Assembly: GCA_013150915.1 (NCBI GenBank)
Contig: JAADJE010000094.1
Coordinates: 18,489 to 54,018, forward strand
DNA: 35,530 nucleotides
Direction: 5' to 3'
Source: Gammaproteobacteria bacterium
GTDB taxonomy: Bacteria > Pseudomonadota > Gammaproteobacteria > BMS3Bbin11
In this document: piece after piece, positions 1 through 8,620 of the stretch
How positions within the stretch are numbered: the stretch's first letter is position 1
How the letters are laid out: every line of letters begins with the position of its first letter
Notes under the pieces: generated by a model
The model's database searches: none
Told to the model about the DNA's origin: nothing
What the model saw: the letters and a program-made list of their open reading frames with translations, nothing else
Translations under genes and position numbers: made by a program

Positions 1-538
<538 letters not shown>

Positions 539-547
539 CTAATACAT

Positions 548-586
548 GCCGGAAAGTCCGGCGGGAAAAAACAATTAATTTAATTG
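548..586 (-). promoter_or_regulatory. Stem-loop and AT-rich palindrome in the ilvN-ilvC spacer
   Basis: Two perfect dyads lie in the ilvN-ilvC spacer. GCCGGA/TCCGGC (548-553 and 557-562) has a 3-base loop. CAATTAA-T-TTAATTG (572-586) is a 15-bp palindrome. On the transcribed strand the run of T residues comes before the GC stem rather than after it, so this is not a standard intrinsic terminator. It may be an mRNA processing or stability hairpin, or a binding site for separate control of ilvC. Function is inferred only. Confidence 0.3.
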
Positions 587-595
587 AATGTGCCG

Positions 596-1087
596 CTAAA
601 GTCGCAGCCCCTTTTCGCCCCGGGCAATACCCAACACACCGGAGCGCACAACTTCAATTATGCTGTCATTCGGGACTGCCTTCAAAAAGGCATCGATTTT
701 ACCATAGCTACCCGTCAACTCGATGGTATAACTGGTATCTGTGACATCCAGTATTCGAGCCCGAAAAACCTCAACCAGACGGGTGATTTCATCCCGGCCG
801 CTACCGGTTGCGCGAACCTTGATCAGACTGATCTCACGTTCGATATGCTCGTTCTCAACGAGATCGATCAACTTCACGACATCAATCAGTTTATTTAGCT
901 GTTTGGTGATTTGCTCAACCACCCTGTCGGAACCACTCGTCACCAGGGTCATACGCGATAAACTGGCATCTTCTGTCGGGGCAACGGTCAATGACTCGAT
1001 GTTATAACCACGAGCTGAAAACAGGCCGGCTACCCGGGACAGTGCACCCGATTCATTTTCCATCAATATTGAGATGATGTGTCGCAT
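596..1087 (-). CDS. ilvN: Acetolactate synthase small (regulatory) subunit
   Basis: Regulatory subunit of acetohydroxyacid synthase, which binds the large subunit and gives valine feedback control. The 163 residues match the length of the E. coli IlvH type; the gene is called ilvN or ilvH depending on the annotation. The N-terminal ACT domain is clear: ISILMENESGALSRVAGLF and GYNIESLTV lie at about residues 5-36. The C-terminal ACT-like half follows, with VEVFRARILDVTDTSYTIEL. The start codon overlaps the 4-bp duplication of an inserted MITE-like element (1086-1249). The end of that element supplies an AGAGG ribosome site six bases upstream of the ATG. The element also separates the gene from ilvB by 161 bp, whereas the inferred original junction had only one base between stop and start. 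Confidence 0.95.
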   Translation of the reverse strand: MRHIISILMENESGALSRVAGLFSARGYNIESLTVAPTEDASLSRMTLVTSGSDRVVEQITKQLNKLIDVVKLIDLVENEHIEREISLIKVRATGSGRDEITRLVEVFRARILDVTDTSYTIELTGSYGKIDAFLKAVPNDSIIEVVRSGVLGIARGEKGLRL

Positions 1088-1249
1088 ATGGAACCTCTGA
1101 CTAAGTTGATTAGAGACAGGCGCAGGAGAAACCGTTCATATTTTTCAGGAAGTGAGTCGTAATAATCATTCTATTACGGCGATCTTCGGGGGAAATATGG
1201 GCGATTTTTACAAGCCTGGAATAATTGTTCTTGATCAGAGGCTCCATAT
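1086..1249. mobile_element. MITE-like element A with 4-bp target duplication ATAT
   Basis: A 156-bp non-coding segment (1090-1245) begins GGAACCTCTGACTAAG and ends CTTGATCAGAGGCTCC, which are imperfect terminal inverted repeats. It is flanked on both sides by ATAT (1086-1089 and 1246-1249), an exact 4-bp direct repeat. No transposase is encoded. A second element with the same ends lies at 4576-4710. The GGAA start, inverted ends and 4-bp duplication resemble non-autonomous relatives of IS5-type elements; that family assignment is inference. The insertion lies exactly in the ilvB/ilvN junction. Confidence 0.8.
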
Positions 1250-2982
1250 TAGGCGAGTTCCCTCTCTTCATCACCACCCGCACTCCGGGGTGAAAGATGC
1301 ATTTCATGATGTCCCTTTCCTGCCCCGATCATTGGATAGACATTCTCAGTTTGGTCGGTAATAAAATCGAGGAAATACAATCTTGATTTATCAGACAGTG
1401 CTTCCTTTAAGGCCCCTTCCACATCAGAGGGTTCCTCAATCTTGATCCCGATATGGCCATATCCCTCAGCCAGTTTAACCAGATCAGGAAGGGCGTCCAT
1501 GTAGGAATTAGAGTAACGTCGATCATAGAAAAATTCCTGCCATTGACGCACCATACCAAGGTATCTGTTATTCAGATTGACAATGGTCAACGGTAAATCG
1601 TACTGTTTACAGGTTGAGAGCTCCTGCAGACACATCTGAATACTTCCCTCGCCTGTCACGCAGGCCACAGTCGCATCGGGATGTGCAAATTGCACGCCCA
1701 TCGCAGCAGGCAGGCCAAAACCCATCGTTCCCAGTCCACCGGAATTTATCCAACGTCGTGGCTTGTCGAATTTGTAGTGTTGGGCGGCAAACATCTGGTG
1801 CTGGCCAACATCGGAGCTTACAAAGGCATCACCCTGTGTGACTTCGTACAATTTTTCAATGACAAATTGTGGTTTAATAATTTCGCTGTTACGGTCATAA
1901 GCCATACAATCAATCTTACGCCAGCCATCAATCTGTACCCACCACTTCTGTAGCGCCTCGGTATCCGGCTTACGGTCTGATTTCTTGATCTGACGGATCA
2001 TTTCGTCAAGGATGACATCAACTGAACCGACGACAGGAATATCCACGGATATTGTTTTACTGATAGACGAAGGATCTATATCAACGTGTATGATCTTTGC
2101 GTAAGGGCTAAATTTATTTGTATCACCGGTTACTCGATCATCAAAACGTGCACCCAGGCAGAGCATGACATCACACTCATGCATGGTCAGGTTTGCCTCA
2201 TAGGTTCCGTGCATGCCCAACATGCCGATAAACAATGGGTCAGTAGCCGGATAAGCGCCCAGCCCCATTAAAGTATTAGTACACGGGTAGCCGAGCAAGC
2301 GAACCAACTCCCTTAGCTTGTCACTGCAATTCGATGCGATTATTCCGCCACCTGAATAAATGACAGGTCGTTTTGCAGAAAGCAATACTTGAATCGCCTT
2401 GCGTATCTGCCCCGGGTGGCCCTCAATAACCGGTTGGTAGGAGCGCATGTTGATACTTTTTGGATAAATGTATTCTGCCTTGTCAGCCGTAATATCCTTT
2501 GGTATATCGATTACAACTGGACCTGGCCTGCCTGATGTCGCAACATAGAAGGCCTTTTTGATCGTCGTGGCAAGATCACGGACATCTTTAACAAGGAAAT
2601 TATGCTTCACGCAGGGCCGCGTGATACCAATGGAATCAACCTCCTGAAAGGCATCATCACCTATCAGGTGTGAAGAAACCTGGGCGGTAATAATGACCAT
2701 TGGAATAGAATCCATATGTGCCGTAGCCACTGGCGTAACGACATTTGTAACACCAGGACCTGATGTCACCAGAACCACGCCTGGTTTGCCGCTAGAACGA
2801 GCAAAACCATCCGCGGCATGGCCTGCACCCTGTTCATGCCGTGCCAGAATATGTTTCACCTTATCCTGTCGATAAAGTGCATCATAGATATGCAGCGCTG
2901 CGCCACCCGGGTAGCCGAAAAGAAATTCTACACCCTCATCCGCCAACGCCTTCACCAGAATATCCGCACCGGATAACTCCAC
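1249..2982 (-). CDS. ilvB: Acetolactate synthase large (catalytic) subunit, biosynthetic type
   Basis: ThDP-dependent enzyme that condenses pyruvate with pyruvate or 2-oxobutyrate, the first common step of branched-chain amino-acid synthesis. It has 577 residues, the usual length. Visible motifs are FGYPGGAALHIYDAL near the N-terminus, the ARHEQGAGHAADGFAR segment with the catalytic glutamate, the central domain with GARFDDRVTG, and the ThDP/Mg site GEGSIQMCLQELSTC...NLNN near residues 440-470. The metal motif has Glu in place of the common Asp (GEGS rather than GDGS). The start is GTG, supported by a GAGGGA ribosome site at about 2989-2994. It is followed by ilvN after an inserted element. 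The symbol ilvI is also used for this type. Confidence 0.96.
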   Translation of the reverse strand: MELSGADILVKALADEGVEFLFGYPGGAALHIYDALYRQDKVKHILARHEQGAGHAADGFARSSGKPGVVLVTSGPGVTNVVTPVATAHMDSIPMVIITAQVSSHLIGDDAFQEVDSIGITRPCVKHNFLVKDVRDLATTIKKAFYVATSGRPGPVVIDIPKDITADKAEYIYPKSINMRSYQPVIEGHPGQIRKAIQVLLSAKRPVIYSGGGIIASNCSDKLRELVRLLGYPCTNTLMGLGAYPATDPLFIGMLGMHGTYEANLTMHECDVMLCLGARFDDRVTGDTNKFSPYAKIIHVDIDPSSISKTISVDIPVVGSVDVILDEMIRQIKKSDRKPDTEALQKWWVQIDGWRKIDCMAYDRNSEIIKPQFVIEKLYEVTQGDAFVSSDVGQHQMFAAQHYKFDKPRRWINSGGLGTMGFGLPAAMGVQFAHPDATVACVTGEGSIQMCLQELSTCKQYDLPLTIVNLNNRYLGMVRQWQEFFYDRRYSNSYMDALPDLVKLAEGYGHIGIKIEEPSDVEGALKEALSDKSRLYFLDFITDQTENVYPMIGAGKGHHEMHLSPRSAGGDEERELA

Positions 2983-3171
2983 TTATTTTCCCTCAAATAA
3001 TTAATATGCCGCTGATAAGTGATCAGCTTCCCAATGATGGCGAAAAGCTGATTCTGCTTAGCTCTGCCAAATATTAGAACTTACTAATAAGACCGTGTGC
3101 GGTCAATAGATAAAACGGGCTTTTTGAAATTATTTTTTCTATTATGGCAAAATAACACGGGAAAAACCCTG
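2983..3171 (-). promoter_or_regulatory. Leader region upstream of ilvB
   Basis: This 189-bp spacer between cysS and ilvB probably holds the ilvB promoter. A dyad GCTGAT-AAGTG-ATCAGC lies at 3011-3027, about 30 bases ahead of the GTG start, with a further AGCTGATT at 3046. Another small dyad, GACCG/CGGTC, is at 3091-3104. No leader peptide with branched-chain codons is visible on the minus strand, so classic ribosome-mediated attenuation is not supported. The operator role is a guess. Confidence 0.3.
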
Positions 3172-4569
3172 TCATTCCCTGCGCCAGCGAGTACCGCTAG
3201 CTGAATCATCAAGTACGATACCCGCCTGTTTGAGCACGTCCCGAATCTCATCACCCCTTGCCCATTTTTTATCAGCACGTGCACGGGTTCTCTCTTCAAC
3301 CAGCGTATCCACTTCGGCGTCAGCCAACCCGCCGGAATCGTTGTCCCCAGAAATACCTCGCAGAAACTCGATCGGTCGCAGTTGAAATAAACCAATAATC
3401 GCACCCATCGCCTTAAGTTGGCCACCCAGAAATCGGGCCTTATTCACTTTACCTGACTGACGTGCTGTATTGATATCACGACGCAAAACTGAAAGGACGG
3501 ACAATGCCCCCGGTGTATTAAAATCGTCATCCATAGCGGTAATAAACGGTGCCGATATTTCAGTATCAAGTACGGCATCTTTTTCTAAATCCAGACCATC
3601 AAGCGTAAGATAATAACTCTCCAGCGATGCTTTTGACTGATCCAGAGTTTCATCACTGTAATTCAAAGGACTACGGTAGTGGCTGTTAATGATGAAATAG
3701 CGGAGAATTTCCGGGTGATAAGCATCCAGCACATCACGAATAGTGAAAAAGTTGTTCAGTGATTTCGACATTTTTTCATCATCAATACGGACAAAACCAT
3801 TATGCATCCAGAGATTTACAAAGTGATGGCCCGTGGCACACTCTGATTGGGCAATCTCATTTTCATGATGCGGGAAGCGAAGATCCTGGCCTCCACCATG
3901 AATATCGAAGTGCTCACCCAGCGTCTCCATGGACATGGCCGAACACTCTATATGCCAACCGGGACGTCCATCGCCCCACTCTGATGGCCAACTCGGCTCA
4001 CCGGGCTTGGCCTGCTTCCACAGGACAAAATCCAATGGATCGTCCTTACTGGTTTCCACGTCTACACGTGCGCCAACCTGCAGATTATCCAGTGATTCAC
4101 CGGATAATTGCCCATACTGCTCAAACTTCCGTACACGAAAACAGATATCACCCGATTTTGTCTGATAGGCATAACCATTTTCTATCAGCTTACCAATCAG
4201 AGAGAGGATCCCATCCATGTGTCGAGTGGCACGGGGCTCATGATCAGGACGCAAAACGCCTAGTCGGTCTATGTCCTCATGCATGGCTTCAATAAAACGC
4301 CCGGTCAGTTTTTTAATGCTCTCGCCATTTTCTTTTGCTCTGGCGATTATCTTGTCATCAATGTCAGTGATATTCCGTACATAGTTAACGTCAAACCCTC
4401 GGTCGCGCAGGTAGCGGGTTACCAGATCAAAGACGACCATGACTCTGGCGTGGCCAATGTGACATAGATCATATACCGTCATCCCACAGACATAGATACC
4501 CACTTTACCGGGAACGATCGGTTTAAATTTCTCTTTTTTACGGGTAAGGCTGTTATAGATTTGAAGCAT
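3172..4569 (-). CDS. cysS: Cysteinyl-tRNA synthetase
   Basis: Class I aminoacyl-tRNA synthetase that charges tRNA-Cys in the cytoplasm. The 465 residues match the family. The first zinc-ligand and ATP motifs are together in CGMTVYDLCHIGHARV (HIGH at about residues 37-40). The second zinc segment includes WHIECSAMSMETLG and FPHHENEIAQSE. The KMSKSLNNF loop is at about residue 266. The ATG at 4569 lies only about 10 bases from the end of a MITE-like insertion (4576-4710), so the native promoter or leader has been displaced. It may be co-transcribed with ilvB downstream, across a 189-bp spacer. Confidence 0.97.
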   Translation of the reverse strand: MLQIYNSLTRKKEKFKPIVPGKVGIYVCGMTVYDLCHIGHARVMVVFDLVTRYLRDRGFDVNYVRNITDIDDKIIARAKENGESIKKLTGRFIEAMHEDIDRLGVLRPDHEPRATRHMDGILSLIGKLIENGYAYQTKSGDICFRVRKFEQYGQLSGESLDNLQVGARVDVETSKDDPLDFVLWKQAKPGEPSWPSEWGDGRPGWHIECSAMSMETLGEHFDIHGGGQDLRFPHHENEIAQSECATGHHFVNLWMHNGFVRIDDEKMSKSLNNFFTIRDVLDAYHPEILRYFIINSHYRSPLNYSDETLDQSKASLESYYLTLDGLDLEKDAVLDTEISAPFITAMDDDFNTPGALSVLSVLRRDINTARQSGKVNKARFLGGQLKAMGAIIGLFQLRPIEFLRGISGDNDSGGLADAEVDTLVEERTRARADKKWARGDEIRDVLKQAGIVLDDSASGTRWRRE

Positions 4570-4575
4570 AATAAT

Positions 4576-4710
4576 TTAGGGAACCTCTGATGTGTCTGGA
4601 CGAAGTGGATTGCGATCTAAAATATTCAGGTTTGAGGCGTAAACCACACGTAATAGCTGGATATTTTAGACATAAGATACGCGTTCATGAATTGATCAGA
4701 GGTTCCTTAG
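4576..4710. mobile_element. MITE-like element B with 4-bp target duplication TTAG
   Basis: A 127-bp non-coding element (4580-4706) starts GGAACCTCTGATGTG and ends TTGATCAGAGGTTCC; the terminal 11 bases are perfect inverted repeats. Exact TTAG copies flank it at 4576-4579 and 4707-4710. Inside, TCTAAAATAT...ATATTTTAGA gives a strong internal stem. The ends match element A at 1086-1249, while the interiors differ. TTAG fits the YTAR target typical of IS5-group insertions (family knowledge); the parent transposase is not in the window. Confidence 0.82.
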
Positions 4711-4792
4711 TATATCCGGCAGATATAAAACTCTGATTTTACCGGAAAAGGAAAATCATGGACACCGTAGACATCAAAACCCTTTTTACCCT

Positions 4793-4920
4793 GGACACAG
4801 AGAGCACCGAGGAAACCCTTCTTGTGTAAAAAGACTTAAAACCTTTAACTGAATTTTGTCTGTTGCTTTCTTGAGTTTTTACACATCTTATGATTTTACT
4901 TTTCTCTGTGTCCTCTGTGG
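4793..4920. repeat. Imperfect inverted repeat of the CACAGAGGACACAGAG type
   Basis: The left arm (4793-4815, containing GGACACAGAGAGCACCGAGG) and the right arm (4901-4920, TTTCTCTGTGTCCTCTGTGG) are imperfect inverted repeats. An inner perfect pair lies at 4823-4832 (TGTGTAAAAA) and 4876-4885 (TTTTTACACA). The unit could fold as a nested hairpin. Such CACAGAG-rich dispersed repeats occur in many environmental genomes and often give spurious TEDTEK-type reading frames, as here on the minus strand. Together with element B it accounts for most of the 425-bp cysS-ppiB spacer. Confidence 0.55.
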
Positions 4921-4937
4921 CAAATAAGAACATCATT

Positions 4938-4966
4938 TTATCGCATCCAATTTCTCATGTTATACT
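4938..4966 (+). promoter_or_regulatory. Candidate sigma70 promoter for ppiB
   Basis: A TATACT -10 element (4961-4966) is preceded 17 bases upstream by TTATCG (4938-4943), a poor -35 match. The start of ppiB is about 30 bases downstream. Only the -10 box is convincing. Confidence 0.35.
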
Positions 4967-4994
4967 TTTTATTTTATGACGGGTTGAATACAAA

Positions 4995-5492
4995 ATGATC
5001 AAAATGGAAACAAGCCACGGCACTATCACCATTGATTTGGACGCCGATAAGGCCCCGATAACTGTAGAAAATTTCAAAAAATACATAGAAGATAAGTTCT
5101 ACGACAATACAATTTTTCATCGTGTTATTTCAAACTTCATGATTCAGGGTGGTGGCTTTAGCCCCGGCATGGTGCCGAAGCAGACCCTCGACACGATTGA
5201 AAATGAAGCCGATAATGGCTTGGGAAACGACCGTGGTACCATCGCTATGGCCCGTACCAACGACCCCCATTCTGCCTCTGCCCAGTTTTTCATCAACCTG
5301 AAAGACAATGCCTTTCTTAATCACAGCGGGAAGAACTCGCAGGGTTGGGGTTATTGTGTATTTGCCAAAGTTACAGACGGCATGGATGTGGTCGATAAGA
5401 TTGCAGCTATCGCTACCAGCAACTCCGGCGGCCATGGTGATGTACCTGTAGAGGATATACTCATTCTCAAAGTCGAAGAAACGGATGACTGA
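4995..5492 (+). CDS. ppiB: Cyclophilin-type peptidyl-prolyl cis-trans isomerase (cytoplasmic)
   Basis: Catalyses proline cis-trans isomerisation during protein folding. The 165 residues make a single cyclophilin domain with the family landmarks [13 protein letters not shown] (catalytic Arg, about residues 36-48), [18 protein letters not shown] and WGYCVFAKV. No signal peptide is present, so it is the cytoplasmic PpiB type rather than periplasmic PpiA. It starts at the ATG at 4995. lpxH follows 26 bp downstream on the same strand, an arrangement common in gammaproteobacteria near cysS, so the two are probably co-transcribed. Confidence 0.95.
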   Translation: MIKMETSHGTITIDLDADKAPITVENFKKYIEDKFYDNTIFHRVISNFMIQGGGFSPGMVPKQTLDTIENEADNGLGNDRGTIAMARTNDPHSASAQFFINLKDNAFLNHSGKNSQGWGYCVFAKVTDGMDVVDKIAAIATSNSGGHGDVPVEDILILKVEETDD

Positions 5493-5518
5493 GACATGCT
5501 TTTTCGTATGACCAACAC

Positions 5519-6313
5519 ATGACCACCAGCTTATTTATATCAGACCTTCATCTTGATCCAGGCCGCCCCGAGGGTATTCAGCTATTTGATGATTTTATCC
5601 GCAAAAAAGCGCTTTATGCAGATCAGCTTATTATCCTCGGTGACCTTTTTGAGTATTGGCTGGGAGATGACGCCTGCGAATACTCTGGTTACCAGGCCAT
5701 TGCGGGAAGCCTGGCAATACTCGCCAGCCATAATACAAAGGTTTTTTTCATGCACGGCAACCGCGATTTCCTGGTTGGCAAAGATTTCGCCTTATCTATT
5801 TGCTGCCAGCTATTACCCGACCCAACGGTATTCAGGCTGAATGATCAGAATGTCCTTTTAATGCATGGCGACAGCTTATGTACGGATGATGTGGTACATC
5901 AACAGTTCCGCGCAGTGTCCCGTAGCAGTGAATGGCAACGTAACACACTGGCCAAAACCATTCATGAACGAGAGGAATTTGCCCGCCAGTTGCGTATGAA
6001 TAGTCAAAAAGGCAATGCAGAAAAAATCGAGTCAATAATGGATGTTAACCAGACTGCAGTAGAAGATGCATTGCTGGAACATAATGTCAGACTACTGATC
6101 CATGGGCACACTCATCGTGCGGCTATTCATAAATTTCAACTAGCCGGTAAGACAGCACATCGAATTGTTCTCGGTGACTGGTATCAACAAGGTAATTACC
6201 TTGTTCATGATCAAACCAAATTCAGCCTGTTAAGCTATCCCGATGAGAGGGTGCTTGCGACGGTCAATATCTCTAAAGCAAGTGCGGCTACTTTGAAAAA
6301 ACACCTGGCATGA
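5519..6313 (+). CDS. lpxH: UDP-2,3-diacylglucosamine diphosphatase
   Basis: Calcineurin-like metallophosphoesterase that hydrolyses UDP-2,3-diacylglucosamine to lipid X in lipid A synthesis, at the inner face of the cytoplasmic membrane. All metal-ligand motifs are visible in order: SDLHLD at the N-terminus, GDLFEYWLGDD near residue 41, HGNRDFLVG near residue 79, LLMHGDSLC near residue 113, and HGHTHRAAIH near residue 195. At 264 residues it is slightly longer than the usual 240 or so, with the excess at the C-terminus. Its 3' end overlaps by 26 bp the convergent gene on the minus strand (6288-7004). The ribosome site is weak, so coupling to ppiB is likely. Confidence 0.95.
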   Translation: MTTSLFISDLHLDPGRPEGIQLFDDFIRKKALYADQLIILGDLFEYWLGDDACEYSGYQAIAGSLAILASHNTKVFFMHGNRDFLVGKDFALSICCQLLPDPTVFRLNDQNVLLMHGDSLCTDDVVHQQFRAVSRSSEWQRNTLAKTIHEREEFARQLRMNSQKGNAEKIESIMDVNQTAVEDALLEHNVRLLIHGHTHRAAIHKFQLAGKTAHRIVLGDWYQQGNYLVHDQTKFSLLSYPDERVLATVNISKASAATLKKHLA

Positions 6314-7004
6314 ATCTTTCATAGCCTTCTGGCAACTCAAACACACTTGAATCAATGACAACTTTTTCTTTGACACTGATCAGAGAACGGGTTCGTCCCG
6401 CATAATCCTTCTGCTTGACGGGAAAACCTTTGCTCAGGTAGCGGTCAGGCTCGAAAACATTATTAGCCAGATCACAATCGGAATTTTTAAGATCCGGCAT
6501 GGCCACTACCGTTTTTGCGTGCTGACCAGCCAGTGTTCTTGCAAAGGCAGCAAGTGCCTGGGTTACATCATCATGAAAACCGGGCGCAGCAGAAACTTCC
6601 ATACAGCGAGTACCGTTTGTAAACATGTAGTATCTCGATACCTTCTTGCCATCCACATCGGGGGCTCCTCCCGCATCAAGTTTTTCGATATCATGCCTTA
6701 AGGGGCTTGGTGGGGTCACCGATACGGGCTGCAGAGGGATAACCAGGGTACGCTGCTCCTCATTATTAACGCTATAGATAGACCCTGTCTTTCTATCAAA
6801 TAATGCGAAATCTCCATGGTTTTCCCCATCATCCATGCGTAAGAAGTCCTTTGTAAGCAATATCCGCGTAATATAGGACGGCTCATTTTGTGAATCCTGT
6901 TCATTGAACATCAGGACAGTCACTTCAGTCTCAACAGCAAGAGCCTTTGTCAACGACAGGGCTAAAATGGTAAACAGTACTCCTCTTACAAACATGAACG
7001 GCAT
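6288..7004 (-). CDS. Exported protein of unknown function
   Basis: A 238-residue protein with a clear Sec signal peptide (VRGVLFTILALSLTKALA, about residues 6-23). The rest is soluble and probably periplasmic. The segment ITRILLTKDFLRMDDGENHG followed by FDRKTGSIYSVNNEEQRTLV resembles the beta-rich, LolA/DUF4412-like exported proteins that bind or carry hydrophobic material, but I cannot assign a family. Two cysteines (in TRCMEVS and NSDCDLA) could form a disulfide. The ATG at 7004 has a strong GAGGAAA ribosome site seven bases upstream. The gene is convergent with lpxH and overlaps its end by 26 bp, and it is divergent from hemN. Confidence 0.8.
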   Translation of the reverse strand: MPFMFVRGVLFTILALSLTKALAVETEVTVLMFNEQDSQNEPSYITRILLTKDFLRMDDGENHGDFALFDRKTGSIYSVNNEEQRTLVIPLQPVSVTPPSPLRHDIEKLDAGGAPDVDGKKVSRYYMFTNGTRCMEVSAAPGFHDDVTQALAAFARTLAGQHAKTVVAMPDLKNSDCDLANNVFEPDRYLSKGFPVKQKDYAGRTRSLISVKEKVVIDSSVFELPEGYERFMPGVFSK

Positions 7005-7049
7005 TTTATACTTTCCTCAATGGTTGGCGGGGTGACAAGTTTATCTGTT

Positions 7050-7077
7050 TTTACTAAATATTTCCGAGTGATATAAT
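7050..7077 (+). promoter_or_regulatory. Candidate sigma70 promoter for hemN
   Basis: TATAAT (7072-7077) is a perfect -10 box. TTTACT (7050-7055) sits 16 bases upstream as a 4/6 -35 box. Transcription would start near 7084, leaving a leader of about 55 bases. A TTATCATCAA stretch just after it resembles half of an FNR site, but a full TTGAT-N4-ATCAA dyad is absent. Confidence 0.4.
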
Positions 7078-7137
7078 CTCTCTTCTTTGTTTTATCATCA
7101 ACCAGAAAATGACATTCCGGGGCAGAACCCTTAAAAA

Positions 7138-8526
7138 ATGCAACAGAAAATCGAATTCAAACCAGAGTTGATCAAGCGCTACGATAAGGCAGGGCCTCGT
7201 TACACCTCCTATCCCACAGCCAATCTTTTTAATGCGCATTTCTCGCCCGAGGATTACTGTGCTGCAGCGGCCCGAAGCAATAAAGAGGTAAAGCCAAAAC
7301 CGCTCTCCCTCTATTTCCATATTCCGTTTTGCAACACCGTCTGTTTTTACTGTGCCTGTAATAAGATTGTGACCAAACGCCGAGACCGAGCCACGCCCTA
7401 TCTGGATCATTTATTCCGTGAAATAAAAATGCAGGGAGCGCTGTACGAAAATTCCCGCCCTGTAGATCAATTGCACTGGGGCGGCGGTACGCCTACCTTT
7501 CTAAATCACGACCAGATGCGTACCTTGATGGAAAAAACTGGCCAGTATTTTTCTCTGATGAATAATGATAAGGGTGAGTACTCAATAGAGATAGATCCCA
7601 GAGAAGTCACTGCTGACGGGGTACATTTCCTGCGTGATATCGGCTTTAATCGTCTCAGCCTCGGCGTCCAGGATTTTGATGCCAAAGTACAAAAGGCTGT
7701 CAACCGTATACAAAGCGAAGAAATTACCTTCACAGCGATTAATGCCGCCCGTGAAGCCAAATTTAAATCTGTCAGTGTAGACCTTATTTATGGTCTGCCA
7801 TTTCAAAGCGTAGCCAGCTTTCTTACCACACTGGATAAAATCATGCAGGTTGATCCTGACAGACTCTCCGTGTTCAATTATGCCCATCTACCTACCCTGT
7901 TTATGCCTCAACGGCGCATCAATGAGGAAGATTTACCCTCCGCAGCTGAAAAGCTGGAGATACTACAGGCTGTTATTCAGTACCTGACCGATAAGGGTTA
8001 CGTCTACGTCGGCATGGATCACTTTGCTAAACCGGATGATGAGCTGGTCATTGCCCAGAACAAGGGACAGTTATACAGAAACTTCCAGGGCTACTCCACT
8101 CACGCCGATTGCGACATGGTAGCAATGGGTATCACAGCCATCTCACAGGTCAATAATATCTACAGCCAGAATGTCCGAGATGAAGAATCCTACTATCAGA
8201 TGATTGATGAAGGAAAACTACCGCTATTGCGAGGGTTTGTGCTGACAGATGATGATTTATTACGCCGGGATCTGATAAGCCAGCTTATCTGTAACTTCAG
8301 GCTGGATATGGATCATTTTATGACAAAATACACTCTAGATTTTGCACGCTATTTTAAAAAGGAATTATCACTACTCAAAACCATGCAGGATGATGGGTTA
8401 TTACAGATAGATGATAAAACCATCACTGTTCTACCCCCGGGCAGATTACTGATTAGAAACATCTGCATGACCTTCGATGCCCACCTGAATGACAATCAAA
8501 AAATCCGTTTTTCAAAAGTCATTTGA
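7138..8526 (+). CDS. hemN: Oxygen-independent coproporphyrinogen III oxidase (radical SAM)
   Basis: Converts coproporphyrinogen III to protoporphyrinogen IX without oxygen, using SAM and a [4Fe-4S] cluster. The cluster motif HIPFCNTVCFYCACNK (Cx3Cx2C plus the extra Cys typical of true HemN) is at about residues 61-76. GGGTPTFL, SIEIDPREV, RLSLGVQDFD and DLIYGLPFQ follow in the usual order. FNYAHLPTLFMPQRRI and the C-terminal HemN domain are present. The 462 residues are full length (family about 457), which separates it from the shorter HemW-like proteins. It stands alone with its own candidate promoter and suggests that the organism makes heme at low oxygen. Confidence 0.95.
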   Translation: MQQKIEFKPELIKRYDKAGPRYTSYPTANLFNAHFSPEDYCAAAARSNKEVKPKPLSLYFHIPFCNTVCFYCACNKIVTKRRDRATPYLDHLFREIKMQGALYENSRPVDQLHWGGGTPTFLNHDQMRTLMEKTGQYFSLMNNDKGEYSIEIDPREVTADGVHFLRDIGFNRLSLGVQDFDAKVQKAVNRIQSEEITFTAINAAREAKFKSVSVDLIYGLPFQSVASFLTTLDKIMQVDPDRLSVFNYAHLPTLFMPQRRINEEDLPSAAEKLEILQAVIQYLTDKGYVYVGMDHFAKPDDELVIAQNKGQLYRNFQGYSTHADCDMVAMGITAISQVNNIYSQNVRDEESYYQMIDEGKLPLLRGFVLTDDDLLRRDLISQLICNFRLDMDHFMTKYTLDFARYFKKELSLLKTMQDDGLLQIDDKTITVLPPGRLLIRNICMTFDAHLNDNQKIRFSKVI

Positions 8527-8576
8527 TGATTGTCACATTTCCATATAATGGGGTGAAAATCTGCCAGGGCAAGGAG

Positions 8577-8610
8577 GGAGAAGGCCTGAGTTTGTCCTGT
8601 AACCTTCTCT
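8577..8610. terminator. Possible hairpin between convergent hemN and metZ
   Basis: GGAGAAGG (8577-8584) and CCTTCTCT (8603-8610) can pair over seven to eight bases around an 18-base loop, in the 94-bp gap between the two convergent stop codons. There is only a short T stretch after it on the plus strand, so it is a weak terminator candidate. Confidence 0.3.
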
Positions 8611-8620
8611 TTAATCCTGA

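Noticed and set aside
2983-3171. Leader-peptide attenuator for ilvB
   Set aside because: No minus-strand ATG-initiated short frame rich in Leu/Val/Ile codons is present in the spacer.
3759-4295. 178-residue reading frame opposite cysS
   Set aside because: cysS is unmistakable on the other strand; this frame has no recognisable motif.
4739-4936. Minus-strand reading frame with FATEDTEKS
   Set aside because: It is a translation of the CACAGAG-type repeat, lacks a ribosome site and covers a hairpin repeat.
7083-7110. FNR box upstream of hemN
   Set aside because: Only one half-site (ATCAA) is good; the other half does not match TTGAT at the right spacing.
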